Shown piece after piece: positions 23,901 through 36,117 of a DNA stretch of 64,000 nucleotides. The DNA is from Neckera pumila (taxonomy: Eukaryota > Streptophyta > Bryopsida > Hypnales > Neckeraceae), in contig OZ018408.1 of the NCBI GenBank assembly GCA_963969595.1, positions 18,287,823-18,351,822 of the forward strand, in the 5' to 3' direction. A model generated the notes under the pieces. That model did no database searches. It saw nothing but the letters and a program-made list of their open reading frames with translations, and was not told the origin of the DNA. How positions within the stretch are numbered: the stretch's first letter is position 1; each line of letters opens with the position of its first letter. Both the position numbers and the translations under genes were made by a program.

Positions 23901-25429
23901 AAATTCAATATAATTATTCTTTACCCTCATTTTCGCCGGTAGTCAATATGCTGATCACTGCCCTGAATGCCGCCAGAAGGCACGCCGATGGAGATCTGGA
24001 TCGACACCTGGGATCTCGAATCCTTGGGACCTGGGAACCTTGGGACCTCGAGCGTCAGGACTTGTTGCAGACCGACGCCTTCGTATACTTTTTGCAGCTC
24101 TGTCTAATAAGCTTAGTAAGCCAGTTCCTTCGTTGCGCTTGTCGCTGCAGCTTCGCAATCAATCTTCCCTTTCTGTATGATCTCGCTCCTCAATTGTACT
24201 TTTGATAAGTGATAGTTTGCTTGGTTTGAAGAAAAGAAATTTCTTCCCCGCATTTTCCATGGAGAGCGCGTCCCAGCCTTTCTTTTGCTCTCCAATACGT
24301 ACTCTTTCCAGCAGCTAGCGCGCTTTGTGTTTTTGAATAGTTTGCGTCGGTAGGGTTTGAAGGGTTTTTTAGGGGATTCTCGTTTATGTGTGGAGGCACT
24401 GCGGTCGTGGTAGGTTTCGAATTTCTCACTCGGATGACTCGAATGTTCGAATGAAATTGTGTCTAATTTTGACAATTCGCCCATTTGTGGGTATGCGTTT
24501 TTTTGTCCCATTCTTTTGAGCTTGAAGCTCTCGAAGGCGGTGCATGAATGTGCTATGTAAGTTAACTTGTTAGCAAAGTGTGCTGGCGATCGTGAATATG
24601 GTTCTCCATCCGCGCTTAGAAATTCGTGTTTTATTGGTTGCTGGGTCGTGGTCGGTTTGGAAGAGAGCGGTGAATTTTAATCCTGTTGAGAGCATCGGAG
24701 CTCATTTGAAGGGTGTTTTTGGAAATAGTAGTCTGCTGTTCTGTGTGGAGAAGTTTTTGAGTTAGCGACTCTAGGAAATAGTTACGGAAGGTTGCGATCG
24801 CATTCGTATTCTACCTCAAGTTTTACCTGCACTCCGAAGCGTGCTTGCACTTCAATCTCTGTTCCAATTGTCGACATCTTTGGCAGAAATGGTGCTATTT
24901 GCTCCTAAAGAGGATAGGCTAGCAAAATTCTGAATGGACCTTGGTTAGGGTGTTCTCTTTTACTTGTTCAATTTTGAGCCTTCGTTGGTTAGAGATTGTC
25001 ATTCCGGTGTGTATGATCAACTGCCAACTGATTGAACTTGGTGTTTTTGTGTGTGCAGTCAATATCAACATGTGCTTATCAATATCGACTGTAGCACGAA
25101 ATTTCTGAACACCTTTACTTGGAAATGCTGAGAGCCTTATCTGTCGTCTTCCGACATTTTGGTTTTAAGGCTTGAGTATGCTTGCTGTAATCATGTTTAT
25201 AAGGTCGAAGGATCGGCCTCAACGTAGCAGCTAGTGGCAGCTCTGGTAGGCGCTTATTAGAGAGTAAGATCAGATGTGGTTGGAACCTCAAATATGAGCT
25301 TAGCTGTTTCGTCTGATCATTGAATAGATGAAACGTAAGACCTTCTTGTATGATTGATGAGGATTTGCCGAGTGCTTCTATGTCTTGGAGGTAGCGACCT
25401 CAGTGCAGGAGTTATACCGTGCGCAGTCT
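23901..25429 (+). promoter_or_regulatory. Probable promoter and leader region of the S-acyltransferase gene
   Basis: GC content rises from about 23.94 kb and stays above that of the flanking repeats up to the coding start. No TATA box or transcription start could be fixed. The leader contains several upstream ATGs; the nearest, at 25,380, opens a four-codon frame (ATG to TAG) ending 36 bp before the chosen start. A 5' UTR intron is possible but not demonstrated. The ORFs on both strands here show no protein family. Confidence 0.4.
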
Positions 25430-28173
25430 ATGAAGATTACTCCACATGGGAATGCTGAATTCGTCTACTTCAACACGAGTCAGACAACGAGGCTTGAAGA
25501 TATGGGTTTCTGGAGATTTGTTTCGGTGCCCGTGGTGGTAGTCCTGCTCATTATAGGGTTTGTGTACCATACTGTGGTAGTGCTTGTCATACATCCCTGG
25601 TTGAATGTAAGTACATCATCTGGGTTCGCCAATGTAGCACTTTTGACCGTCTTGTGCACTATGGCTCTGCTGTCGTACACTTTAGCAGTGGTACGTGATC
25701 CCGGATACATTCCGTCATCCTACCTACCTGATCTGGAGGACGAAGGCGTTGCACTGCAGGAAGTCAAGCGCAAGGTCTTTCCGGTGCCTTTCTTTACTTT
25801 TCACAAATCAAACTTGTCATATGACTGCTTCCTGGATTGGGCTAATTCTTGGGCTAATTCTTGAATGTTCAGCTATTTTGCTTTATTTCTGTACTTCGTG
25901 ATGCCTATATTTTATCCTCCATCTTGAAGGCTCAGATGAAGGCTGTGAAAATTATTGTCAGCTTATGTAGATCGCGGTTAGAGGATATGGCGTCCCCCCC
26001 AATGTGCACGAGTGAATTTCTGCTTTGAATAGTAGGACACAATTTTGGATGTCTATGGTGCTCTATGAATTAACAAGATAGAGTGCTGCTCTGAGGACAT
26101 CCAGTGTATGTTCTTTGGAGAGAATGTACCAGAAGTGTCCATATCAGGGGGGTATCTCCTGAGCAGTTTGACGTCCTATTGGCTATGGGGAACCTAGAGT
26201 AAGTAACTTGTGCAGTTCGCTGAAGGGACTAAATTCTTTAAGGTGAGTACAAATTCGTCCATTAAGCCAGTAGCCAGTTTTGTAACTGATGTCCTAGTGT
26301 GATATTCATTGCAGGGTGGAGATCGGTACTGCCAAAAGTGTGAACAGTACAAGCCACCTCGAGCTCACCATTGCCGAGTTTGCAAACGATGTGTACTTCG
26401 AATGGTAATAATAATGCTCATTTTTTCGAGCTCTCAGTGATTTTAGCAGTGATTCATAAATAGAATCGCGTCTCAATTAACTGGGTGGTCTGAGACAGAG
26501 GGAGTAATTACCTCTTGAAGAGGTGATGTTTTGTGCCTATCAAATCAAACGTACTGAGGTACAAGCACAAGGAACAAAAAAGGACGCTGACAAGCGTTGA
26601 AAATAGCAATGCCAAAAAATGATCTATTTTGAGGCAGAGGGAGTAGTGCATTGTGAGATTCGAATTGTTCTCAGACCTAGAGCGTTTCCCTTGGTATGAT
26701 GCCGAAGGTGGGCGTGGTGCTAATGAATAATCTCCCCATGTGTGGTCTGACAGGATCATCATTGTGTTTGGATCAACAACTGTGTCGGCCACAACAATTA
26801 CAAAGCCTTCTTCCTCTTCGTCCTGTATGTAGTAGGTGCAAGTTTGCAATCTATGGTACGAGTCCACCCTATTTGTTTCATTCAGACTTCTTGTTTAACC
26901 TGAGTTAGTCGATGGATGCCTGCACTGTTTAGTTACGTGGACCAAGAAGTGTAATGTTCGAGGACTAAGAATTTTGTATTATTGTGGTGAAGATCCTGTT
27001 AGGAACGCACTTTATTCACACTTTAGGAGAAGATGGTCCAATGGGTTCGGATGCAAATGTACTGAGTGCATCTGTTGCATCTTCAGCACTCACCAGGGTA
27101 AGTCCGTGTTTCTTATTGTGTTCTATGACATGAAGCTCGTTCTTATTTAATCGACTCTATGTAATCAAATTTCATTGAGTTCTCGTCATTCACGAATTGA
27201 ATCTTGTTTCGGGAGGTTTCATGCCTCAGGTCGTGAACGTTATTCTGGTTAATGGCTGCGGATCCTAGCTTTGCCCTGCCTAATATGGACATAAATTACT
27301 CGAATTCTGTATGCAGGTGATCTGTGCGGTTATTTTGGTACCTGTATTGATTGCAGTAGGGGTTTTGATGACATGGCACTTCCTTTTACTCTTGCATAAC
27401 AAGACTACTATCGAGGTTCTACTTCCAAGGCTTTCCTGTGTCGTCTGTTTACTGCTTAATTATTGAGAAATTCAGTGCTTTAGATGATGCTCAATTAGAT
27501 CGTATACTTTCTTTAGTACAGCAGTGTTACCTGAGACGGGTTTATTCACCTGTAGTGTTACAATTTTGACTAAATCTTTTGTGAACTTGATACCCTGTTT
27601 GAAATTTGCACTAACCTAAGATGGTGCGTTGTGCTGGACAGTATCACGAAGGTGTACGGGCTAAATGGCTTGCAGAAAAGGCAGGGCATCATTATCGACA
27701 TCCATATGATGTGGGCGTTTTTACCAATCTAGTAACTGTAAGTATCTCCCTGCTTCCTACTTCATGTGCTTATTTCCTGCCGTGTTCACTTTTTGAGACG
27801 AATGGATTCTTCATCGTTTGATCTTGTCTAGGTACTTTAAAATACAACTGGGATCGTCCATCTTCAATCCTTGTATGCAACGTTAAATTCAGAGTTCTTA
27901 GTAATTGCGCAGGGTAATTGCTGCGACCACTTTCCCTGTTGCCTTCTTGCTAAAATGTTCATTGCCGAGTACCAAATCACTTCTTGTAATACACACTAAT
28001 GTTAACACCTAAGCTTAGGTAGGTACAATGTAGTGATCATCTCTTACACCTTTTTTTTTATGCAGGCTTTGGGACCTAGTGTCACCTGCTGGTTCTGTCC
28101 AACAGCAACAGGCCACCTGGGCCCTGGTTTACGGTTTCAAACATGCAGTGATGATATTCTAGAAATGGAGTAA
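25430..28173 (+). CDS. DHHC protein S-acyltransferase (PAT15/PAT16-like), seven exons
   Basis: Transfers palmitate or other acyl groups to cysteines of target proteins at endomembranes. Exons: 25430-25774, 26315-26404, 26754-26855, 26993-27097, 27317-27415, 27642-27737 and 28066-28173, all with GT-AG introns, giving 314 residues. The start is the first in-frame ATG ([10 protein letters not shown]); a second Met lies at residue 25, just before the first membrane segment. Membrane segments fall at about 30-54 and 66-88, then a DPG motif (90-92). The Cys-rich zinc domain runs from Cys121 through '[13 protein letters not shown]' to the catalytic Asp146-His-His-Cys149, then 'NNCVGHNNY'. Two more membrane segments follow (about 163-185, 215-241), then the TTxE motif (244-247) and 'HPYDVG'. 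All expected catalytic and zinc ligands are present, so it looks functional. From memory it is closest to Arabidopsis PAT15/PAT16 (286 residues for PAT16). Substrates cannot be told from sequence. Confidence 0.95.
26490..26650. repeat. Two Stowaway-like termini inside intron 2
   Basis: Two same-orientation motifs, 'gacagagggagta' (about 26,496-26,508) and 'ggcagagggagta' (about 26,633-26,645), match the conserved right end of Stowaway MITEs (complement TACTCCCTC). No matching left ends are present, so these are solo or degraded ends of old insertions. The minus-strand ORF 26508-26867 across this intron is an artefact. Confidence 0.35.
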
Positions 28174-28769
28174 GACGCAAGTGACGAGTTCTATTCCAAT
28201 TTGTGAATGGAATGGCGCTAAGGATTTTCAAGCATCTTCTTGCGACCGACATCACAGTGGAATTCTCTGAGGTCCTTCACTTTTATGAACTCATATGCAA
28301 AGCAGGCTCTGAGCAAAAGCAGTCCCTGTTTCTGAGTATGTCACCCAAAGTCCGCTCTGTGCACACACAAAGGGCGAATTTTATGTCTCCCATAGAATAG
28401 AAGAGTTGGATCAGACATAGCCCAGCCAGCGAAAATGCGCTTTCAGCAGAGAATCAGGTGTCTTTCGATTCAGGCCAACTTTTTACAGTATCTCTAGTAA
28501 TATCTAAATTTCATTAGAATTTGGCCGGTTGAACCTTCATGTTTGCACGCTGCTGAATGTGATTTATATCAGAAATGGAGCAGTCTAGAAGCTTCCGATT
28601 TATGCCTGTTTGCTACGGGGTAAGCTCACATTGCTGCCTTGTGCTACTATTCGTTTTTGAAGATGAGTCTGTCAACAGTCACGTCCCAGTTATACCGAGA
28701 ATTTGCAAATACAATTTTATTTAGGATTAATTTTGGTGACTTGAATTTGGTTGGTGATGCATTTCATTT
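28174..28769. other. 3' flank of the S-acyltransferase gene
   Basis: The stop codon is followed by about 500 bp of gene-like composition, probably the 3' UTR, before the AT-rich repeats begin near 28.7 kb. No unambiguous poly(A) signal could be chosen. Confidence 0.35.
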
Positions 28770-29648
28770 GGTGATGCATTTTTCTCTACATGGAAAGCTT
28801 TGATTTCATTCCATTTGAATTTTTGATGTGAAAGTTATAGGGTGTCTTGTTTTGTGAGCAATTACAACATCTTTTTGAAAAAATAATGTATTAGGCTTTG
28901 TTTTAGAGCTCAATTTTACATTTTTCCAAAACAATAAGTTCTCCAAGATTAACTTTGATTGTTAGAACAATCTCACCACTGGGATTAGTGTGCTTGAATT
29001 CCATCTTAGAGCTATTAATGATTTATTTTTTTTCCCTCAAAGACGCATTTGCTTCTTAATAATCTTTTAAAGAATGAACATCTTATTTTCTTTTTGGGAT
29101 TTTTTTTCCTACATTCTCAATTCAAATTTTCTCTAGTTTGCAATTTGTCAGTGCAAAAATTTTAAGTTAAGAGGATTCAAAGTGTCATAAACTAGTGTGC
29201 TATGGTGCCAAGAAGCCATGTTTTCTTCACTTTGAATGCATTTATCTTGCAATGTATGTGGTTAAAGTTTTTGAAATTTCTTCCACACATTTTTATATTA
29301 GTCTATTGCAAGATCCCAAGGTTAGATATGCAAAAAGAATTTACCTTCCATTCCAAAATGATCTTCCGGTAGAACAAAATGTTCAGGATTATAGCTAGAA
29401 ATAATTTTATTTCAACTATTTCAAAATAACTCAAGAAAATTGTTATCCATTCACTGAATCTTCAAGAACAAAAATGGTCATTTTTGAGTAGCTAGAAAAT
29501 CATTTTGGAACAGAAACAGTCACAAAGAAAATTGGAAGATCATTTTGGAATGGAGGGAGTACCATTTTGAAAAAAAATTGCTTTTTGCACTAGAAATGGT
29601 AGTTTTGAACAGTTTTTGACAAAAAAAAAAGCCTTAAGACTTTAGGGG
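28770..29648. mobile_element. TTAA-family element, copy C, 5'-truncated
   Basis: The 3' end (...GACTTTAGGGG at 29,648) and the interior match the copy at 35.2-36.1 kb: a 'gaaagttat' block, the 'caacatctttttgaaaaaa' block, the 'gggattagtg' block and the final 'ctagaaatggtagttttga' block. The target site is now TTAC (29,649-29,652) and the 5' terminus is missing. A Stowaway element is nested inside it. Confidence 0.6.
29344..29559. mobile_element. Stowaway-like MITE, 216 bp
   Basis: The right end reads GGAATGGAGGGAG and abuts TA (29,560-29,561). The left end reads CCTTCCATTCC after TA (29,342-29,343). The inverted match between 'ttccattccaaaatgatctt' and its complement is perfect over about 22 bp. 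TA target duplication and the CTCCCTCC-type terminus place it with Tc1/mariner-related Stowaway MITEs. It sits inside the older TTAA-family copy C. Confidence 0.75.
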
Positions 29649-29652
29649 TTAC

Positions 29653-30494
29653 TTCTTCAAGGCCCAAAGGAACCAAAAGCATCTAAACCCACCATTAATG
29701 TGAATTAATTTGAATTTTTATATTCTCATGGTGTATGTAGTAAATTGATTCTAATTTTGTATAACGTAATTGATACAACAGTGTTGCTCAAAGATGAATG
29801 GTGACTTATTTTAGATATATTTTTATAAAAAGACATTTAAATTGAAGAAACAATTTATTTTGACTTGAAAATTAGAACTTTTAAGGGGAAAAAAAAGATA
29901 GAGCCTATAAATTCAAAATCTTTTGCTTTATATGCTCTATTTTGCTATTAAATATGGATTAAAAGTATTTTATTTTATTTTTTAGATGTGAAATCACATT
30001 TTTTCAATAGTTCATTAAAAAATTTAGATTCTTTTGTGAAAATTTCAAAGTATTTTTAATTTTTGAAATAATAGTTACAAAAGTTCATATCAAATACAGT
30101 GCATGCTTAAATGTTTTGAAAACCTCACCACATGTTGTAAATAATAGTGATGAATATCATGGTATAAACTAAATTTTTATGTGATTCTATAATTTGAAAA
30201 TTAGTATATTGTGGTTACTGACCTAAAATCAAATTGCAATAAATTAATTAATTTTAGGGATTTTTCAAATTTTCGAATTGGAATAGAAAGTAGACATGAT
30301 GAACTTCATTTTATTACTTAAGTTCAATTAAGAAAGATAATTTGTATGGCTAAAATTTAAATCAAGCGCAAGATAGTACATATGGTAAAAATGCCCTACA
30401 AGGTGATTTGTGGATTAAACATTTTGTTTTCTAGTTAAGTCAAAACTAAATAGCACTATGAAGTAATTTCCAACCACATCTATTGCAAGTGTAT
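29653..30494. other. AT-rich spacer, nothing recognised
   Basis: No ORF of note and no inverted or tandem repeat that I could define between the two TTAA elements. Confidence 0.5.
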
Positions 30495-30498
30495 TTAA

Positions 30499-31681
30499 CC
30501 CCTAAAGGACCAACATGCGTTTTTTGGCCGTATAGAAATTTTAGGCAAGTACGTACAACTACAGATTTCTATATTTTTGGCTGAAATTTGAATAGAAGGT
30601 GGGGGCAAGGAATATGTTTCATATGCACCAAATTTCATGACATTTGGAAATACGAGTCAAAAGTTATGGTGTAATATGTTACTTTTTTTGTAACTGGGTA
30701 GTCCGAGTAGATCAGGAAAAATCACCTTTTTCAAAAACAAAAATTTGAAATTGGTTTTCTAGAGTTGTATATAGGTAAAAAGCTTTGAATCATCCCATTT
30801 TGATCAATGAGTCAAAGTTATGAAGATTTTAAGTTTGCAGGCAATTATGGATTCTCTACTTTGAAATAAACTTTGAAGTCCTTTATCTTACTCAATTTTC
30901 AATATTTTTTGAAAAAAATAAAACCATAGAAAGTAGATTATTTATTACAACATTGCAACCATTAGGATTAGCATTTTTCATCTCCATAATTAAATTCTTG
31001 ACAATTTTGTATTTTGAATCATTTTCATTATATATGTGGAAAGCTTTGAGTCATTCCATTTTGATTAACGAGTAAAAAGTTATGAGGATTTTTGTTTGTG
31101 AGTAGTTATGGATTTTTTATACTAAAATAAACTTTGAAGTCCTCTATCTTACACAATTTTCAGTATTTTTTGAAGAAAATAAACTCCTAGGATGTAGATT
31201 GTTTATTACAACATTGTAACCATTGGGATTGACATTTTTCAACTCCATAACTAAACTCTTGACAATTTAGTATTTAAAATTATTCTCTACTACTATCTAC
31301 TTACTATTTTTTTCCTATATGTTGTAAAATTCCAAATGAAATGAAATTTTTCAAGCATGTAGCCAATTTGTCTAGGAAAAAGAACCCAAAGAAGCACCAT
31401 CATTTTGGACATTTTTTCATCAAAAAGTGAGCTTGTGAAGTACTGCTGCCATGTTTTTTGCAAGGCTATAAAATGGTTTTAGTGAACTTGAATGCTTATA
31501 TCTTGCAATGCACGCGGTGGAAATTTCTGAAATTTTTAACATATGTTTTGAAGTCACCATATTACAAGATCCTACAGTTACATGTGTCAAAACAAGTTTT
31601 GTTCCAAAAATTGGATACTTGTACTAGAAATGGCAGTTTCTGAGTGTTATCGACGAGAACATAGTCATGGAACTTTAGGGG
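30499..31681. mobile_element. TTAA-flanked non-autonomous element, copy D (best-preserved ends)
   Basis: TTAA lies at both ends (30,495-30,498 and 31,682-31,685). The termini are CCCCTAAAGGACC and, on the complementary strand, CCCCTAAAGTTCC, the first nine bases identical. The interior contains a partial internal duplication: the block around 'aaagctttgaatcatcccat' (30,780) recurs at about 31,041. It has no coding capacity; the two short ORFs at 31,458-31,785 are not gene-like. Closely related to copies A and I. Confidence 0.8.
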
Positions 31682-31685
31682 TTAA

Positions 31686-33243
31686 GCAACTTTCCTTTCC
31701 CCCTCCCCCCCATATAGATGAAAAAATCATTTTTCTATCCTACAAAGATATATGCAATCATCTAAAGGAGACAAATCAACCTTAGCATTGTTTAGGTACA
31801 ATGGATACTCCAAAAATCTTTGATGATGAGTACATATTGCACTTGAGATTGCATACAATGTTAATTATGTCTATTCAAAGTCGTCTACCCAAAAATTTTG
31901 AACCTACGAAACTTTTGCATATAGTATTTAAATAAGATATTTGCACTTGCATCATAATCTCTATGTTCATTTTGACAAAAAAAAAGAAATTTGGCCAATC
32001 TAACAACAAAAACTATCAACACAGTGCTTAAAGTGTCTTAATATGGTGTAGCTACATTAGGTAGTGTAAGTTAAGAGAATTTGTCTTGAACAAATGGCAA
32101 GACTACTACCATATGCATCGCACTTACTTAGAAAATTGCTATTGGTCATTGTTTGGAAGCACAGATCCCTAATTTATCCCACTTGTAAAACCCACTATTG
32201 TGGGTTTCAACTAATTGCAAGCCTCCTAGTGTGCAAAAGCAAAATGTATCCATCATTGCTAATTCAATGAACTATTTATAGATAAAAAAACAAATATGGC
32301 AAAGGTGCCAACCTCAAAGAAAAAATACCTAGTGTGGCAAGGGTCCACCTTGGGCTTCAATTTTTGATAGCAAGCTTTACTTGCTATAGGAACCTTCCTT
32401 GGTCCTGCTTTCTCTCGCCTTTGTTGGATTGTTATAAAAAGTTGCTTAGAAAATGTTTTAGAAAATGAAAAATATTCTTGCCAAGGATTTGGTCCTTTGG
32501 TTATGTGTACTTCTTCCTTTATCAATGGAATTTGTCCATGTGTTTCAAAAAATAAAAAATAAAAAAAAATGACCGTGTCCCATCAGAATCATTTGGCCGA
32601 GTCAAACATTACTTGCCGTGTGCCCAACTGTACTGATGCTGCTGCCGCTTATGATACGGCTTATGATACCGTTGTGACGAGAATTGGCCATAGGAAATAA
32701 TCAGTCATGCCCTTGCCTATCTGGCAAGAACCTTGAAATGTGCCGTTTGTTGGTTGGAAATGAAAATTACCACTCATGGGGGCACATGAAAATTAAAGTC
32801 TCATTTTCTCATTGTGAGGAACCCATGATGCACATTCAAGTGGTCTTCCTTTGAACCCTCACTCATCTCTAAGATAGAAACACCTGAAAAATGTCAATAT
32901 AAGCAATCCAGCATAGTTTGAGACACCTTTTTCTAAAAATAATATTTTTGTAGTATTAGTGACTGAAAATCATGAATATTTAAAAAACAAAATTAGATCT
33001 TTTGGTTGCAGTATGTAGTTTCTATGACTTTTCAAAGTGGCGGCTCCTTGGACCACTGAGACTATCACATAGGTAGACCCAAAATTGAAATCTGTAAAAA
33101 TCTGTAGTCAGCATATGAGAATTAGGTATGTGTCCTTCAAATGCATCGGCAAATTAAAATTAAGCATTTCAAGGACACATTAATGGGAAGTCTAGGGACA
33201 AATTTAGTGACAGTTTAGGGTACATGAATGAGAACAGGTGCGC
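31686..33243. other. Gene-free stretch with a dispersed-repeat copy
   Basis: From about 32,901 ('aagcaatccagcatagttt') to 33,215 the sequence is a second copy of the dispersed repeat seen at 6,288. The remainder shows no coding or terminal-repeat structure; the minus-strand ORF at 32,259-32,525 is not family-like. Confidence 0.45.
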
Positions 33244-33439
33244 CAAGGTAGAGGTACCCAATACCAACCGCTAACCTAATACCACCTAAATGTAGGGCCG
33301 TTGTTGATTCTAGACAAAAAAATCTATGACAGTTGTACATGCCTTGTACTTGTGTTATAGATTCTCATTCTTTAATCAATAAAGGTCCTACATTTGGATG
33401 GTATTAGGTCAACGGTTGGTGTTGGGTACGTCTACCTTA
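33244..33439. mobile_element. Hairpin MITE, 196 bp with 53-bp arms
   Basis: The arms (33,244-33,296 and 33,387-33,439) match at about 46 of 53 positions and begin with (C/T)AAGGTAGA(G/C)GTACCC. The loop is 90 bp. Terminus AAGGTAG recalls the 5.6 kb MITE, so the two may be related. No target duplication resolved. Confidence 0.75.
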
Positions 33440-33442
33440 ATA

Positions 33443-33745
33443 ATTAGGAAAAATTCCAGCCTTCCACAAGGGCGCTAAGGAATTGATTTACAGGACCCCT
33501 TTGGTGCAATTTTAGAATGAATAAAAAAATATTTTTTCTTAAGAAAATATTATTTTTGGAAACAAATATTAAAAAAATAAAAATCTGACGTGGCACTACT
33601 AGTGCCACGTCAGCATCCAATATTTAAATATTAAAAAATATATTAAAAAATAAAAATAATATTTTTTGATTTTGATTTTTTTCCATAATTGCACCGGGCG
33701 GGTGCAGAACTCCCGGCCTTTCGCAGGGCTGAAATTTTTCCTAAT
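33443..33745. mobile_element. MITE, 303 bp, with central palindrome
   Basis: Terminal inverted repeats of 21 bp start ATTAGGAAAAATT and match except at two positions (33,443-33,463 and 33,725-33,745). Its centre carries a palindrome, CTGACGTGGCAC...GTGCCACGTCAG (33,587-33,615). Only three bases separate it from the preceding hairpin MITE. A truncated relative may lie at 23.47-23.74 kb. No coding capacity. Confidence 0.7.
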
Positions 33746-34524
33746 GGAATGTTTCTATTTTAGATCTTAGGCTCCATAGAAGTTCATGTAAAATTTCGGC
33801 ATAAGGTAGAACCATCCATTCCCAATTAGTTTTCAAAGTTGCGACTAATGAGGTCATTACACATGTCATGAAGTACATAGGAAGTAGTGAAAAAGAAGTA
33901 CAAAGTATTAAGTGGCAAAGTAGTTCTTCTCTAATTGGAATAAGAAGACTCTAAAACATTGGCTATGGGTTCGGAACACTTGTTGACTCCCAACATTCAT
34001 AGTAATTTCAATTTGGGGAATAAAATTATGAAAAATTGGCAATCCCAATATTATTTTTATCTCTCTGCATGAGAAAAATTTCCACTGCCTCACACTGTTC
34101 CTCATTTGCTCTGAAATTACTTAAGTGATCAGGTATGGGTGGTCCTACCTTAACTTACAAACTACCCCGCCCAATGCATTTGTATGTTGTCGTTCCCATT
34201 ATAAGTATTCTCATTGGAATGATGGCCATTTATGGAGGTGGCTTCCATCAGACAATCACTGAGGCCGAAGCCTGGCTGCCAATCTTTGATGAACCCAGAG
34301 AATGATTCATAATGAAACCTACTCACATGACCCCACCCAATTCGCTTTGCGGTAGAACTTTGTCTTTCTGCCTGAGTGATTGAAATGGGCTTCTATTCTG
34401 CAGCCAACATGAGTGTGTGTGACACAAGGACTATGATGAGGATTTCATTTGATAAGATCCCCTCACCCCCCCCCCAAAAAAAAAATCATTGGTCTTGTGT
34501 ATATATGATGCTTAAAACACAAAT
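33746..34524. other. Gene-free spacer
   Basis: Contains a single TAAGGTAGGACC-type end (complement near 34,144-34,156) and a C-then-A homopolymer at about 34,468. The minus-strand ORF 33,908-34,105 has no recognisable features. Confidence 0.4.
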
Positions 34525-34528
34525 TTAA

Positions 34529-35080
34529 CCCTAGAAGGATGCAACTTCCTATGATCAAGGTAGTCACCAAAACTTGCTCAAATTATTGGACCAATAGGTG
34601 CATTTTTTGTTTCTATAGTGAGCAAATGAATGAAGTTATCCATGGGTATCTTTTTAGCCTCGGCGTCCTTCAAGGAGTAACCTTGGAAGGATGTGCCCCC
34701 CCATGGCCATGTTAGTCACCAAAGTATTCTGATTATCAAATCAAGTAGGTGTATTCTTTGTTTCTATAGTTCACACAAAAGTCACATCCATTAGACTTTT
34801 TATGTTTGCAGTGTCCTTACATGGTCAAGTGGTTCCATAACATTATTCATCCATTAATCCTATAATGACGCATAGGACAAAAATTGTCCGACAAATGACT
34901 TTGGATTTCTCTACCGTGCACAAAATTGCCATTTTTCATCCATAGTCTTTGTAGTAGAAGGAGGAGCATGCAGAATCATCTTGAGGTAGAAACCGCCTGA
35001 TTTGGAGGCATTTCTTTTTTAAGGAGTACAAATAAAAAAGTTGTATTAGTAACCACATCACCCCTCGCGTCGTTCCAGGG
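34529..35080. mobile_element. TTAA-flanked element, copy E (third subfamily, CCCTAGAA end)
   Basis: TTAA flanks both ends (34,525-34,528 and 35,081-35,084). The left terminus is CCCTAGAAGGATGC and the right, complementary, CCCTGGAACGACGC: 11 of 14 match. Inside, a segment of about 95 bp is present twice in tandem (about 34,529-34,620 and 34,682-34,770; both end 'ttgtttctatagt'). The terminus resembles the canonical piggyBac end (CCCTAGAAAGATA) more than the other copies do. Confidence 0.65.
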
Positions 35081-35209
35081 TTAAAGACCAAAAGTTCAAA
35101 AATTCAATTTGGAACCACATGTATATAAATGTAGGCATATCTCAAACACATAGAAATATGATTTTTTTGCCTATAACACTCTTTAGAGATTCTTCTATTA
35201 GTTCTTTAA

Positions 35210-36113
35210 CCCCTAAAGGACCATTGTCCCTTCGGAGGACAAATAGGATTTTGGGCAGGTACCTACAGGCTGAATTTTTGTCATGATTTTTTGAATTTTT
35301 TTTTTAAGATAGGAAAATTGCTAAGCTTTGTGGTAATGTAACTTTTTTTCAATCAATGCCCGAGAAAAAAAGGTATGTATAAATAACCTCAAAACAAAGG
35401 ATAGGGGGCAGCAAAAAAAAAGTGTAATTATTTTTCTTTTAAATTTTTTTTTTCTTATAGAATATATTTTTTTGTATCTGGAATGATTTGATTCATTTCA
35501 TTTGGACTTATCATGAGAAAGTTATGGACAATCTTGTTTTTTGGGCACTTAGAGCATCTTCCTGAAAAAAATAACTTCTAGGATTTATTTCTGAATGCAA
35601 TTTTAACAATTTTTTCAAAAATAAAAGTTCCACAAGGTTTAGTTTTTTTATTAGAACAATCTCACCATTGGGATTAGTGCATTTTAATTCCATATAAAAG
35701 ATATTAATATTTTAGATTTTCCTTCTATCTTGTATCTACTTCTACTTAACAATTTTTTAGTATAGAAAATTAATTAATTAATTAATTTTTTTTCTCTAGA
35801 TTCTCAACTCAATTTTCTACTATAAAGATTAAAGGCTCAAAACTCTATAGTGCAAAAAACTTAAGTTAAAAATGTTCAAAGTCAAAATCTAGTCCCACAA
35901 TGTGCTGAAACCCTTGTTTTTGTCATGCAGATATCTTGCAATCTATGCGGTCAAAAATTCTGAAATTTTTTCCACACATTCCCATACTAGTTAGGTGTAA
36001 GATCCTATAGTTAGATGTGCAAAAAAAATAATTTTCAAAATCTTTTACTCTTTGCTCTAGAAATGATAGTTTTGAGTGTTTTTTGCAGAAAAAAGGCCTT
36101 GATCCTCTAGGGG
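35210..36113. mobile_element. TTAA-family element, copy F
   Basis: Left TTAA at 35,206-35,209 followed by CCCCTAAAGGACC; right end ...GATCCTCTAGGGG followed by TTAG (36,114-36,117), one base off TTAA. The interior matches copies C, G and H. The ORFs 35,511-35,693 and 35,923-36,228 are chance readings of the repeat. Confidence 0.75.
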
Positions 36114-36117
36114 TTAG

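Noticed and set aside
26508..26867. Minus-strand ORF overlapping exon 3 of the S-acyltransferase gene
   Set aside because: Lies antisense to a well-supported exon and an intron containing Stowaway relics; no motif.
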